Assembly: GCF_038396675.1 (NCBI RefSeq)
Contig: NC_088931.1
Coordinates: 71,626,001-71,690,000, forward strand
Length of the DNA stretch: 64,000 nt
Reading direction: 5' to 3'
Source of the DNA: Hydra vulgaris
Taxonomy: Eukaryota > Cnidaria > Hydrozoa > Anthoathecata > Hydridae
This document shows positions 34,776-46,752 of this stretch, piece after piece; the stretch's first letter is position 1; every line of letters begins with the position of its first letter. Both the position numbers and the translations under genes were made by a program. The notes beneath the pieces are model-generated. The model was given only the letters and a program-made list of their open reading frames with translations, made no database searches and was not told the DNA's origin.

Positions 34776-35236
34776 GCAAATGATTTTTATTTTTTCTGCT
34801 TTCATATATACCTATTAATGGGCAAATATTAAAACTACCATGGAACCTAGTGGAATCTTTTAGTTTTTAAACTAAACTCAATTAAACTATATAAAAAAAA
34901 AATCAATTTATGACACATTTTTGCAATCTCACTGACGAAAATCTAAAATTAAAATTTATAGTCAAAAATGTTGTTAATAGTTACCAAACATGTTAAACAC
35001 ATGACTTTAAATTAAAATTTGAACTATTTTTACCCATATCAATCTGAAAAGAGTGATACTAAAGCGAGACTTTTTTGAACGAGTTTTCCGATAAATAAAA
35101 TAAAATAAGTCTCGAGAAAAGGCGTATAAATTGGATAAATCTTAAAAATTATTCACAAAAAAATTAATTATTGTCTTTTAGTAGTTTTTAGTTGCAATAT
35201 AATTTAAATAACTATTTTCTAGCAATAGTTTTTTAT

Positions 35237-35251
35237 GGGGGGGGGGGGGGG
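35237..35251 (+). repeat. G15 homopolymer
   Basis: Fifteen consecutive G on the plus strand, striking in AT-rich DNA and able to form G-quadruplexes. The length may be uncertain in assembly. Confidence 0.9.
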
Positions 35252-35353
35252 ATTATTGCCCTGTGCGCCGCAGAGTGCACAAAATTTATTTTTGTCGATT
35301 GTTTTTCTATTAACTGCTGGTTTAAATTGCATCTTCTTTATCCAATTCTTTAA

Positions 35354-35770
35354 ATGCCTGGTGCTAATTGTTCTATTTACGGATGCAGTACTTCTAGGAG
35401 GCATAAGGGAGTTTCAATATTTAAAATTCCTGCATTTAACAATAGATTTAATACTTCTTGGAGGAAAAATCTAATAGCCATTATTCTTAAAGATCGTATC
35501 CAAGATATAAATTTGAGTCTGTTTATTTTTGAAAAGCATTATCTTCCAGAAATGATACTTCATAACGATAACAGAAAATCACTAAAACCTGGATCATTAC
35601 CGACTATGTATCTAGCAAAAAAAAGTTTTATGTCATCAATACCTATACCACGAGAATCTGCATTTTCAATCGTTGCTAAAAGAGATGCTTCAATGATTTC
35701 AAATAGTAATATTACTTTTAAACCTATATATAAATTATACGAAGAGTTCCTAAATCTATTAGCAAGTTAA
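35354..35770 (+). pseudogene. THAP-domain transposase fragment, third Cys replaced
   Basis: The 138-codon frame starts MPGANCSIYGCSTSRRHKGV: an N-terminal THAP finger with C6-x4-C11, followed by the aromatic/basic core SWRKNLI. Where THAP domains have CxxH (usually in a phrase like ICxxHF) this protein reads LFIFEKHY, so the third zinc ligand is Phe. An SLPTMYLAK phrase follows at the usual AVPT-box position. The frame then stops at 35770 with no catalytic domain. It resembles the N-terminus of P-type or host THAP proteins. The missing ligand and truncation suggest a dead transposon fragment rather than a host gene. Confidence 0.65.
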
Positions 35771-36465
35771 AGATTTGTGACCGGACAGTGAGTGTGAGTC
35801 CTGTTGTGGCAGAATTTAAACTTTATGACATATTCCACTGTATCTGTATCACCAATCGTGTATTACAGCAGCGTGGAAAATAAAGGGCGGTCAACGGTCA
35901 CTGACCGCTCTAAATGACTGATATTGCTATTTTGACCTCTCAAAACGAATTCTTCCCGGTCAAGGTTGACCGGTTGAAAAAAAAAAGAGTTATACAACAT
36001 TTGACAAATTATCAGGATGTCTTTGAAAATGCATATACCAAAATTTCATAAATAAGTAAATCTTTGAAAAAAGCTTCTAAAATAATTTTATCGTTTGTAC
36101 GCTACTTTAAATCGCTTCGTTAGTGAGTATTATAAATGACGTAAACTATTAACTTTTTTGCTTCACTTATCAAGACTAATTTCATTTTACTGGTGGTGAA
36201 ATCCATAACTGCTTTTTTCATAAATTATTGAAGTTCTTATTTTATTATTGTTTTAATAATAATATAATATTAACTAAGAACATTTTTTTATTCTAACATT
36301 TTTTTTATATTTTCTTTATACCATTTTATTTATTTTTCTCTTTTTTTACCTTTTTTACCTTTTGCTTTTACATTTTACCTTTTGCTGCCAATTTCAATGA
36401 AAAAATACCTTTATCTTTTATTTTTAGTTTAATTTATCCGTAGTCAACAAAACTTACAAATTATC
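35771..36465. other. Intergenic, nothing recognised
   Basis: No coding or structural motif found. GACCG-containing phrases recur at 35885-35975 (GGTCAACGGTCACTGACCGC; GGTCAAGGTTGACCGG), a short palindromic cluster without an obvious owner. Confidence 0.45.
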
Positions 36466-36469
36466 GACC

Positions 36470-36765
36470 AAGAGCCGCACACCAAGCCCTCTGTGATGAA
36501 AATAAATTTTTTAGATTTCAATTAGTTAAGACTCCGGAAAAAAGAAAGTTCGTATTTGAAATTGTCGAGGTTCTTAGTGTTCACCGCATTTGAGAACAAA
36601 ACATTCCATGGGTTGTCAACACGGTTAGTGAGGAAATTGTTTCTTTCTGAGCAGTTTTGAACAAATTGTCGTTTGAGTTGCTTTATTTGTCCACGCGGTC
36701 CAAGACTCTATTTTAAAGACTCTTTGTTCGGTTGACGCTGAGTGACTGAGAAGTTAACTTTAATA
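36470..36765 (-). pseudogene. LINE reverse-transcriptase C-terminal tail
   Basis: On the minus strand QLKRQFVQNCSERNNFLTNR, VDNPWNVLFSNAVNTKNLDN and FKYELSFFRSLN match the ending common to CR1/Jockey-type LINE proteins (R..FF..RVVN.WN.LP..VV...S.N.FK..LD). The frame opens and closes within ~150 residues and no RT palm lies nearby. The catalytic part is missing, so it is a dead 3' fragment. Confidence 0.65.
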
Positions 36766-37369
36766 TATAGACAAATTTAAAGTTACTAAATGCGCGTTTG
36801 CTTTTTTTTTCTACTATTGAAATCTTAAAAATATATATAATGTAGTATAAAGTTGCGTTTTAAATAACACAAATAATTTTGATAGTATTTCATAAAAGAT
36901 TGTCAAGATTTTATTAAATATTAGTTCAGCATCTGCCGGCGAGAGGCATTAACATTATTATCAACTAAATAACATTAGCAGTTTATAAAATGATTTTAAA
37001 TGAAAATGAATGAAAGATATAAAATGAAACAAATGAGATATAAAATGTGCAATCATTTTTCTTTTTCAACGTTGGTAACTATTGGAGTTCTTATTTAACT
37101 ATTATTTAAACTTAATGTATGTTACTAAGAACATTTTCTCCTTTTTTTCATTTATTTTTCTCGTAACCTTTTCCCGCAATTTCTGAAGTCATAGCAATGA
37201 ATAAGTTATTTTTAAATAAATTTCAAATTAACAATTGCGAATTTGAACATTTTTTATATTATTAAATTGTAAGAGAATCGTAAGAACACTTTCATTTTTA
37301 ACACAAGCAGGATCGGAATTAAAACCACCTGTTGAAAAGAAGAAAAAACTCAATAGTAGAAAATTACAT

Positions 37370-37497
37370 CTTTTTTTTTTTTTTTTTTTTTTAATTTTTA
37401 TTTTAGGTGCCCCAAGAAGTCCTAACGGTCTTGTCACAGAGCACCGCGGAAGTGCATTTAACCAGGAAGTTCACGCCTCCTTCCTTACCGTGACGCA
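37370..37497 (-). mobile_element. SINE fragment (3' part), minus strand
   Basis: After a T run (37370-37391) the sequence reads, reversed, the SINE body: ACGGTAAGGAAGGAGGCGTG, CACTTCCGCGGTGCTCTGTG and AAGACCGTTAGGACTTCTTG. The tRNA-like head is absent, as in 5'-truncated retrocopies. Same family as 22482 and 46986. Confidence 0.88.
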
Positions 37498-37539
37498 ACA
37501 TCTAACAATAACTAACGTGAGGTGACATCTAACAACCGC

Positions 37540-39127
37540 TTAAAAATGGGTAAACACTACTCTTGCAAAATATAATGCAAATGAATGGCTAGAGATATTA
37601 TATAATGGAAATTATGTTACAGCATTAAAATGCACTGTATGTTGTCCGTATACTTAAAAAATTGATACTTATAAAGGATGTACGCCAGAATGGGGAAGCG
37701 ATGAAGGTAGTTGTAAGATACAGCACAGTGCCGCAGTTGATCATGCAAATGGTTAGCCACATCAAAGAGCCTACGAATTAGCAATGAAAAGTAAAGAAAT
37801 GGATGTAAGCGAACGAAATGATAACTTAAGCAACCTTCAGAAAGAAATGCGGCAAACTGATATTTTATCGGGCCTGAAAATTATGACCACGAAAGATCTA
37901 AATTTAACAAGAAAAAAATTTGAAGTAGCATACTTTATTGCCAAAGAAGAGCTTCCGCTTTGCATATACCCTAAAATACTACGTTTGGACGAAAATCGTG
38001 GAGTAGAGTTTGGCCAAGCAAATAGAAATAAAATAACTTGTGGTACTTTTATTGATTACATTGGATTGAGTTTGTCAAATATTCTCAGAAATAAATTAAA
38101 AACACGAAATTACTTCAGTATTTTAATTGATGCATCAACAGATGTATCTGTAATTGAAAAAGAAGCTATATTTATTATCAATTTCGATCCTACTCCGATA
38201 GGAAAGACCGAGATATGCATTGAGTGTTCTTTTCTTTATATTTCTGATCTTAAATATGAAACATCTGAAGGAGTTTTTAATAAAATCAGTTGATCCCTTG
38301 AATTAGAAGTTATCGAAAATTTTAAAACTAAATTAGTTGGTTTTGGTGCTGATGGCGCAGCTGTAAATAGAGGAAGTAGAACAAGTGTAAATTACTTCAG
38401 AAATAAATTCCATGGGTAACTTTTGGTTGGTGTATTGCACATCGCCTTGAGTTAGCGTTAAAAGATAAATTTGCACAAATAAAAGCGCTTAATGATGTCA
38501 ATAGCATCAGTTTGAAAATGTATAACATTTATAAAAAATCCCAAAAAAAGTTACGACAGTTAGGAAAGCTTGTTATAAAATAATATACTTTATTACATGC
38601 TGGTTTTTTATACAACAAAAGTTCTTTATAAAACAGTGTTTTGAGCAATAAAAACTTTTTGTAAAATAAAATACTTGTACAATAATAAATAAAAACACCA
38701 TGGATTGCACATAAAATTCAAGCACTTGAGATGATTTTAGACAAATATGGAGTATATATGAAACATCTCGAAAACATGACTGCAGATTTCAGTTTTACTC
38801 AAGCAGAAAGAACAAAGTTTATCATCTGCATTGGAATCAATTTTGCAAGGAAACGTTTCACCAACAGTCAAACGTTTCCTTGCAAAAGTAACAGACAACA
38901 CTGGAAAGTATTCATTCGTAGATGTTGAGCTTCATGACTTTACAAACGCACTAACTTTAGTTAAGAATTCGAAATCAATGATTGTAGCGTTAATTGCCAA
39001 ATCCATAGAAGAGCGTTTGGAAACACAAAATACAGTTCCGGATATGTCTGGAATGTTAGTCCTAAACACTGGTGGCTGGTTTCAAAATAACACCGATAAT
39101 TCATTTGCTAATGATAACATCGAATAA
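37540..39127 (+). pseudogene. ZNF862-like hAT transposase relic
   Basis: Readable blocks follow. NANEWLEILYNGNYVTALKC (37570 on) with a TTF-like zinc-finger remnant CTVCCP...SAAVDHANG. 37784-38293: VAYFIAKEELPLCIYPK, RNYFSILIDASTDVSVIEKE (first catalytic Asp region). 38335-38375: VGFGADGAAVNRGSR (second Asp). 38420-38580: WCIAHRLELALKDKFAQIKA. 38705-39127: WIAHKIQALEMILDKYGVYM through FLAKVTDNTGKY. This order matches the hAT-derived DUF4371/ZNF862 group. At least five frame breaks are present and no hATC dimerisation block is found; the sequence runs into a microsatellite. An 18-bp perfect inverted repeat lies inside the last block (38841-38858 and 38870-38887). Confidence 0.75.
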
Positions 39128-39149
39128 TTGTATGACTAATAATTATTGA

Positions 39150-39366
39150 ATAATTGTATGTATGTATGTATGTATGTATGTATGTATGTATGTATGTATG
39201 TATGTATGTATGTATGTATGTATGTATGTATGTATGTATGTATGCACGTATGTATGTATGTATGTATGTATGTATGTATGTATGTATGTATGTATGTATG
39301 TATGTATGTATGTATGTATGTATGTATGTATGTATGTATGTATGTATGTATGTATGTATGTATATA
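39150..39366. repeat. (TATG)n microsatellite, ~53 units
   Basis: A near-uninterrupted GTAT tetranucleotide run with one CACG variant at 39244. The Met-Tyr-Val-Cys frames in it are not genes. Confidence 0.97.
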
Positions 39367-39367
39367 T

Positions 39368-41752
39368 TAGGGGTGTCCAAAAAAAATTTTTTTTGAATTA
39401 AATATTGCACAGTTTTACATATTGTTTCTTTGATTGAAAAAAACTTCTGTGCAAAATCTTAGGTATTTTGAATAATATTTAGAGGTTGCTCAAGGAAAAT
39501 AAAAATTTACTGTGTTAAAAGCATTAACAATATTTAAAAAACTTGGGTTATAGCTATGATATACACTAAATCATTTTCAAAAAATTTCTTAAATAATGCA
39601 AATAACATTCAAATTTTGCACTATTTACAAGATCAAAAGTTTAGTCTGTAGCAACAGTGGCATATGTCATCAAGATGCTTTTGCGGCAATCTGAAATGCG
39701 TTTTCTGTTGCACTCAACAACTTGTATTAGTTTCTGCATTTCAGATTCAGTTTTTGTGATGGATTGATTAAATGTACTCATAAGAGCAACAGAACGCTCA
39801 GCAGTGTCATTGATAACTTTCACAGATTTAACAATTGCTTTGGTATAACGAAATTCAGCAATTTCCTCTCAGGTCTTTGGATCGGTTCCAGATAAAATGG
39901 TTACATCAAGACCAAGTGACTAGAAAGCAGCAGTTGATGATGATGTAAAAAGCTCATGAAGTTGCTTCTTTTCCAACTTGTTTAATTCTGCTGCTGGACA
40001 CTTTATACTCCTGACACTCCAATCAGCTCCACTTTGAATCATAGCTTCAACAATCAACTTTTTTTCTGTGTCACAAACCCTGTCAGAAAATAATGAAAGT
40101 GGAATCATTTCTGATCCAAGGTTACAAGTGTGATTTTGAAGCTTCTTCATAGCAGCATTTGAAATGATTTTATTGTTCTCAGAATATCTTTTAATTCTTG
40201 TGAAGAGCATCAGGTCATTTGCTGGAGCATCACTTGCAATTGGACAGGCAATCCATGCTGGTACATAGATATGAGCAGCAATGATACAAAATTCACACAA
40301 GTTGTTCTGTTCTTTCATAGTCAGCTTGAATTCATTTCTTAAGAGGTATATCTTCATACAATAGATGACTTTAGCCATCCATCTAGCCATGTGATAAGCT
40401 CCCGGCATGAGAAAGCGGTACTTCTTGGTGGCATAGTCTGATAACGGAAAACCCAAAATTAAAAGACACAGCTCGATCATCTCTTTGTAGTCTTCTCTTG
40501 GTAAGTACGAAGAGTCATCTGATAATAAAGGTTGCAGAAAGCAGCCAGCCTCTGATCTAAGTTGCTGAAGCTGTGGTTCAGCAAGATGGGCGTCATCTAA
40601 TGGAGCATAATTGGCTTAATTTATGCTTGGCCAACACTTCTGAAATCGTTCAAATAGAGCTATGCTGGGCCCACTGCTGGGTTCAAGCAAAACTGAATAT
40701 ATCTCCCCAATAATTACTTCATCCATATGATGACGGCAAGCAAAGTAGAGAAGATTTTTCTCCATCAACTTCTCTAGCAAGATGCACGCACCATTTTTGG
40801 AACCCGTGTTTGACGCTGTTGTGTCAAAACACATACCGACAATATAATTTGCAACATTCCATATGGTCAGTAACTGGAAGGTTGCTTTTGCTTGTGCCAG
40901 TCCAGAGCCAGATGATATTTTTACAATGCCCAGTATTTTCTCTAGATTACGACCATTTACATCAATAGCAATTCTATCAACATTGGACTTTAGATTTTCA
41001 TAGTTGGTGCTGTCTCTCATCATCTTACCATCCCAGTGGACAACCATATGTTGTTTCTCACTTGACATAAATTTCTGCCGAATATGATTTTCAGTTGATG
41101 ACCGGTGCATGATGCGTTTGCGGTGGACTGTTGATCTTGATAATGGTGTACTTTGGAGGTCCTCTCCACTTGCTCAAGCAATTGCAGCTGCTAATATAGT
41201 GAATTTTTGGTCAGATAAATTGATTCGATCAAGTGTGGATAATACATCTGGAGAAGACAAAATTTCATTGAGAATATGTGGGTTTTTATTTTTAGGACTT
41301 TGTTCACAGTCAGTTGATTGGGTTACTAGTTTTTTGTGATAAACCGAAATTTCTATTTCATAATCATCATTGTCATCAGGAATGTCACTGACTTCTGTTG
41401 CTTTGCTATCACTGTCACAATCAAGAATAAAGTGGCTACAGCTAGGGGTAAGGACAGCATTTGCTTTTTGTCTTCTCTCTTCCTTATTCTGCTTTCTTTT
41501 TGTTTCTGCTGGGTGATTTTTTTAATTACTTTTGAAATTTTTATAAAATTTCACTTCTTTTGAGACCCAACATGATATGCTTTAAAAGAACTTTTTTTTT
41601 CAAAATATTAGGGACCCTACTGATGTTTAAGGGTCTTGAGCAACCCCTAAAATTTTTTTATTCAAAATTTTTTCAAATGTAGCATTAATTTATAACATAG
41701 AACACATTTAGGGGGTGACGTTTTCGAAAAATGTTGTTTTATGAACCACCTA
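39368..41752 (-). mobile_element. DNA transposon of unassigned superfamily, 2.4 kb
   Basis: Tentative ends are TAGGGGTGTCCAAAAA (39368) and, inverted at 41752, TAGGTGGTTCATAAAA. They share only ~10 of 13 bases. The element is bounded by (TATG)n on the left and TA/(CATA)n on the right. It contains one long, barely broken minus-strand gene. The microsatellite flanks make the target duplication unreadable, so the ends are uncertain by tens of bases. Confidence 0.5.
39640..41575 (-). pseudogene. Unassigned transposase-like gene, ~640 codons, four stops
   Basis: A single minus-strand frame runs from about 41575 to 39640, broken only by stops near 41183, 40616, 39918 and 39870. The N-terminal part is acidic/basic low complexity (SDIPDDNDDYEIEI). 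Next comes LDRINLSDQKFTILAAAIA and SRSTVHRKRI, a possible DNA-binding segment. The core has VVHWDGKMMRD, then VGMCFDTTASNTGSKNGACI and LLYFACRHHMDEVIIGEIYS, followed by SSGPSIALFERFQKCWPSI. The C-terminal half includes GAYHMARWMAKVIYCMKIYL. The Asp-centred HWDGK and CFDTTASN strands, Gly-rich spacing and CRHH suggest an RNase H-like nuclease fold. Similar proteins are, from memory, widespread in cnidarian and arthropod genomes without a settled name. With so few lesions the copy is young. Confidence 0.6.
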
Positions 41753-41783
41753 TATATATACATACAACCACATATATATATAC

Positions 41784-41816
<33 letters not shown>

Positions 41817-41957
41817 CATACATACATACATACATACATACATACATACATACATACATACATACATACATACATACATACATACATACATACATACATA
41901 CATACATACATACATACATACATACATACATACATACATACATACATACATACATAC
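41749..41957. repeat. TA and (CATA)n microsatellite
   Basis: TA runs with ATAC interruptions (41749-41817) pass into about 35 CATA units. CATA is the complement of the TATG array on the other side of the transposon, so the two arrays are inverted relative to each other. Confidence 0.95.
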
Positions 41958-42724
41958 AGAGGGTAACAAAAGTGTTTGTACAGTGAAGTATTTTATACCT
42001 ATCATCTTATTTAAAACACTTAAATGTATTTATTAGTAAAAGTTCTTGTTGAAATTGCTTTAACTATCCTTATTTAATATATAACAAAAGAAATAATACT
42101 TAATTTAAAGAAAATTACGTCAAAAAATTAATAAATATGAAAAATCAGTTTTTTGATATGTTACGAAAGTCTTCGTGCGACCCCTTATCTGTTGTTTTTG
42201 TTTATATTAGATTTATATTTTTAATGTTTTTATTTTCAGCGTTAATAAAATTGTCAATTTTAAACCCAATTGGACATTTTGTGCAATAAAAAATTGGTTA
42301 TTTTGAAAATGAAGCCTATTAGAAAAGAGTTGCCAGAAGTGTTGAAGAATCTTGTTGTTTCTCACTATCAAAATGGGAAATCACTGTCACAGATTAAAAA
42401 AAATGCTTTATATGCCAAAACTCATGGTTCAGCCTATCATAAAATTTTCTACTGAGGGTTCTGTTCAAAATAAACCAAGAACTGGCCACCCAAAAGTTCT
42501 TTCGGAACGAACTGAGAATTGGTTGGTAAGAAAAATCAAGATGCAGCCAACGCTGAGCGTTCCTAAATTGACTAAGGATTTAGAACTTGATCTAGGACAA
42601 ACTGTAAATGTGCAAATAGTGAGACGATGTTTAAAGAAACAAACTTTTCATGGAAGAGTAGCAAGAAAGAAGCTCTTCATTTCTAAGAGTTGAAAAGCAA
42701 GTTTAGAATTTGCTAAACTTGCTT
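41956..42724 (+). pseudogene. 5' part of a Tc1-like element and its transposase
   Basis: The left end ACAGAGGGTAACAAAAGTGT and TTGTACAG has the look of a Tc1-type terminus and follows the CATA array. The transposase begins at ATG 42309 (RKELPEVLKNLVVSHYQNGK, first helix-turn-helix). It shifts frame near 42400 into VQPIIKFSTEGSVQNKPRTG and HPKVLSERTENWLVRKI, then HGRVARKKLFISKS, stop, ASLEFAKLALKN. This covers both DNA-binding domains and the nuclear-localisation-like GRVARKK linker. All catalytic blocks are missing: the coding ends at the palindrome starting 42725. No right terminus was found. Confidence 0.7.
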
Positions 42725-42878
42725 TAAAAAATTAAAGTTACCTGTTAGTCTTAAATTTTATAGGTAACATATACATTATTTTTAACGTTATAAAACTCGT
42801 AAGAGTTTTATAACGTTAAAAATAATGTATGTGTTACCTATAAAATTTAAGACTAACAGTTAACTTTAATTTTTTTAC
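42725..42878. repeat. Near-perfect 154-bp palindrome with GTAA loop
   Basis: The arms are ~74 bp. Left: AATTAAAGTTACCTGTTAGT... through ...GTTATAAAACTC; right: its inverted copy with a few mismatches; loop GTAA near 42799. It begins where the Tc1-like frame ends. Confidence 0.93.
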
Positions 42879-43127
42879 AGGTCATATTGAAACGAGATGT
42901 GTAAAGTGGCTTTCAAAGAAGTCGTTTTAACAACAATGGAAAAGCTTCCAATTCGCGAGATAACCGTGAAAGCATTCAATACACGATTAAAAATCTTCTA
43001 AAAGTTTGCTTAATTTCGACAGTGTAATTTTAATTATTTAATTTGAAATAAACCCATCAAGTTATATATAAATTTGCTTTTTCTGTAAATTTTAAATATT
43101 TAAACGTAGTTTTGCAAGATTTGCAAT
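42879..43127. other. Short spacer
   Basis: No support for a gene. The opening ACAGGTCATATTGAAACGAG could be remaining Tc1-like sequence but shows no family block. Confidence 0.4.
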
Positions 43128-43365
43128 GGGTAAACCTCGTGAGATGGGTTTCCCATATGGGTCCTAGTTGCAAACCCAAATGGGCCCCTTACGGTTTTTA
43201 AATACGGGATTTGATTGGGACCCATACGGGATACCCGGCGGGCATAACCATATGGAAACCGCGGCCAAGATCCGGCGGGAAACCGTTGGTCTTTCCATAC
43301 GGAACCGAGTTGACGACCCGTATGGGCCTCGTACGGTACCCATTTGTCAATGTTGGCTGGATGCA
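43128..43365. repeat. GC-rich block of CCCATATGGG-like motifs
   Basis: About 240 bp of balanced or GC-rich DNA inside AT-rich surroundings. Short palindrome-like phrases recur every 20-40 bp: TTTCCCATATGGGTCC, GGGACCCATACGGGATACCC, ACCATATGGAAACC, TTTCCATACGGAACC, ACCCGTATGGGCCTCGTACG. The phrases are related but not an exact tandem array. Open frames cross it on both strands and I do not regard them as coding. Confidence 0.75.
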
Positions 43366-43982
43366 GATGTCGAAGGTTCAATAGTTTCTGAAGTTAAAAC
43401 AATCAAATGGTAAGAAGATGAGACTACTGAAAAATATGCAAAAGTGAAATCTGAACTATCTTAAACAGTTTGTAATAAATGTGCACTTAAAGACAAGAAA
43501 TAAACATTAATAAAAGGCTAATTACAAAATTCAATACAATATTTAAAGTCTGCAAACCTTAAAAAGTTTTTTGCCAAAGTTAGTGATCTTTTTAAAAGAT
43601 GCATTACCTAAGTTATGTTCAAATATCCTAAATATGAGACTATATTGCTCTACAACATGTTGAATAGTTTTTTGAAATGATTCACCATTGTTTGTGAATA
43701 TAAAAAGTATATGCCCATTCCTAAAACTTGTAGTGCTGTCCGCTGTTCAATCAATATTTATTTGTGAAAGTGGCGCAATGGTAGAAGTTAAATATTTAAC
43801 TTTACCATAAAAAAACTTTTCTTTTTGGGTCACATAATAGTAATAGCAGTTAAAACTGTAGCTGCATTCATAGCGAGTGAGTTAAAAACTCATTTTGACA
43901 GCTTTTGATAATATAAAACAAGACAATTCAAAAAGTTTAAACAAAAATAGTTTTTATGTTAATTTTTGATGCTAATTATACG
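43366..43982. other. Possible degenerate coding sequence, unrecognised
   Basis: Plus-strand frames give partial phrases (SIVSEVKTIKW; NSIQYLKSANLKKFFAKVSD) separated by stops. They may be an old protein-coding relic but I recognise no family. Confidence 0.3.
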
Positions 43983-44918
<936 letters not shown>

Positions 44919-44926
44919 ATTATACG

Positions 44927-46377
44927 GTTAATTTGTTTTTGAAAATATTTACGTTTGTTAAATTGACAACTTCCGACGGCAAATTCCATAAATTTGCAGT
45001 TTTGTTTATAAGGAATTCGTGTCTTGGTATAAACTTGGTTTGTTCTCTACTGTATTTCTTATTGTGGCCTCTGTGTGAATTTGAGAAAGTTTATTTGTTT
45101 AAAAATTTTACTTTTTTGATTTTATTGAAAATTTTAAATACTTGAATAAGATCAAGTATTTAAAATGGCAATGTTGTTAAATTCTCTTCTTTCTAAAAAT
45201 GTTGTTAAAGTGTCTGTAAATGGTATTGGTACCGCAGACTTCTTATGTTCTTTGTCATCCTTGTCATTCTGTGCTACACTTTTTTTAATATTTCAATATC
45301 AACTTTATAGTCTGGTGAAAAAAGTTGTGTATAATTGCTTGACAAGATAATGATCTAAACGGACAAAGATGTTTTTTTGTCATCCCCATTATTGTGTTTC
45401 TTCCATTTCAGTAACACTACAAAAAAACGACAACTTGGAATTAAAATTTAAAAAAAATTTACACAAGGAATAATTTAACTGCAGATATTAGTCTATGATT
45501 GACTTTTTTAAGAGAAGCGAATAACAAGTATCTTATATAACTTTATATAACAAATAACAAGTATTTTATATAACAAATACAGATATACGAAATATAGATA
45601 TATTAACAAAAAAACTAACTGTTTCAACGAATAACAACTATATAAGTATTACTATAAGTTCAAGCAGTAAGTTACTTAACCATAATTTAGTCAATAAGTT
45701 ATTGAAAAGTATATTAAACATCAATCTAAGCTTTCAAGTTAGGTTAATCATTAATTTAAATTATTAGATTATGGGCAACCTTAACTAACACTTAACTTTT
45801 ACTATATTTGAAATAGTATTTCCAATGCTTTTAATTAATAAAGATTTATTGACAATAAAATTAGTGATAAAAAAATAAAAATTGCATTTATTTACTACAA
45901 GATGAAAATAATTTAATTGATGAATGATTTTTTTTTGTGATATAAGTTATTTTTATGTTAACTATATGTGAAAACAACATAAACAAATTAGTGTGGTAAC
46001 AACATAATGTGCTCTTTCTCCCCCCCCCCCTCTACTCCCTGTTTAATTTGGATTGATTTTGCCGAAATATATATACAAAATAGCCATCTAGAGCGTCCTA
46101 GAAGTGTACTTAAGCATCCAAATTTATGGATAAAATTTGGCAGGTGGCAAGAAAAAAGGTTTATTAATAGTTGCAAGTAGTTTTAAAAAATGAACCGACA
46201 TGTCTTGGCTAAAAGCTTGAGGCTTAATCAACAACAAAGTTTTTAACAACAGTAAAGTCAATTAAAACGTAAGCAACTATAAAAATAAAGATAACCAAAA
46301 AAAAGTTCAACTATTCTACTACTATATCTAAGTCAATATCAAATTCTAAAAACACAGACCACTAAACCATAGGTGTC
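44927..46377. other. Intergenic, a small palindrome and a C run
   Basis: 45131-45166 is a perfect inverted repeat (ATTTTAAATACTTG arms, 8-base loop). 46020-46031 is a C12 run. Minus-strand frames near 45180-45400 give phrases such as NDKDDKEHKKSAVPIPFTD but no family was recognised. Confidence 0.5.
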
Positions 46378-46752
46378 CGCAGGATTTTTTGATGCTTTAG
46401 GTAGGACACTTTCATACATTGTGCAAACTCCAAACTTAAGTATGTTCATACCTATGCCAAGAGGAATAGAGTAGACTATGCAAAAATTTGGGATGGCAGA
46501 GGCCTGGGAACAAAAAAAGGACTAAAACGTTTGCCCCCCTGCACAAACGTAAGGGCACTTAAAATTTCCAACTTTACTATCTTAAACTAAATTTGAATTT
46601 ATCGACAGATTTTAAATTTCATTGAAAAATATTGTAAATTACAAAAGTTATGAACATGCAAAATTTACACCAAAAATTTACATTTTTGGGGGGTCGGAAA
46701 ATTTCACACAATGTGTGAAAGTGTCCTCTCTGAAACATCAAAAAATCCTGCA
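46378..46752. mobile_element. Fold-back MITE, ~375 bp
   Basis: The ends are GCAGGATTTTTTGATGCTTT...GGACACTTTCATACATTGTG on the left and the inverted GCAGGATTTTTTGATGTTTC...GGACACTTTCACACATTGTG on the right (46696-46752), arms ~55 bp. A diverged relative begins near 25525. Confidence 0.82.

Noticed and set aside
39108..39410. Met-Tyr-Val-Cys and His-Thr-Tyr-Ile frames (also 41662-42036)
   Set aside because: Frames through TATG/CATA microsatellites; they occur on both strands at once.
43100..43413. Protein-coding frames of 93 and 81 codons over the GC-rich block
   Set aside because: Open on both strands because of GC composition; no homology recognised and no splice or start signals.
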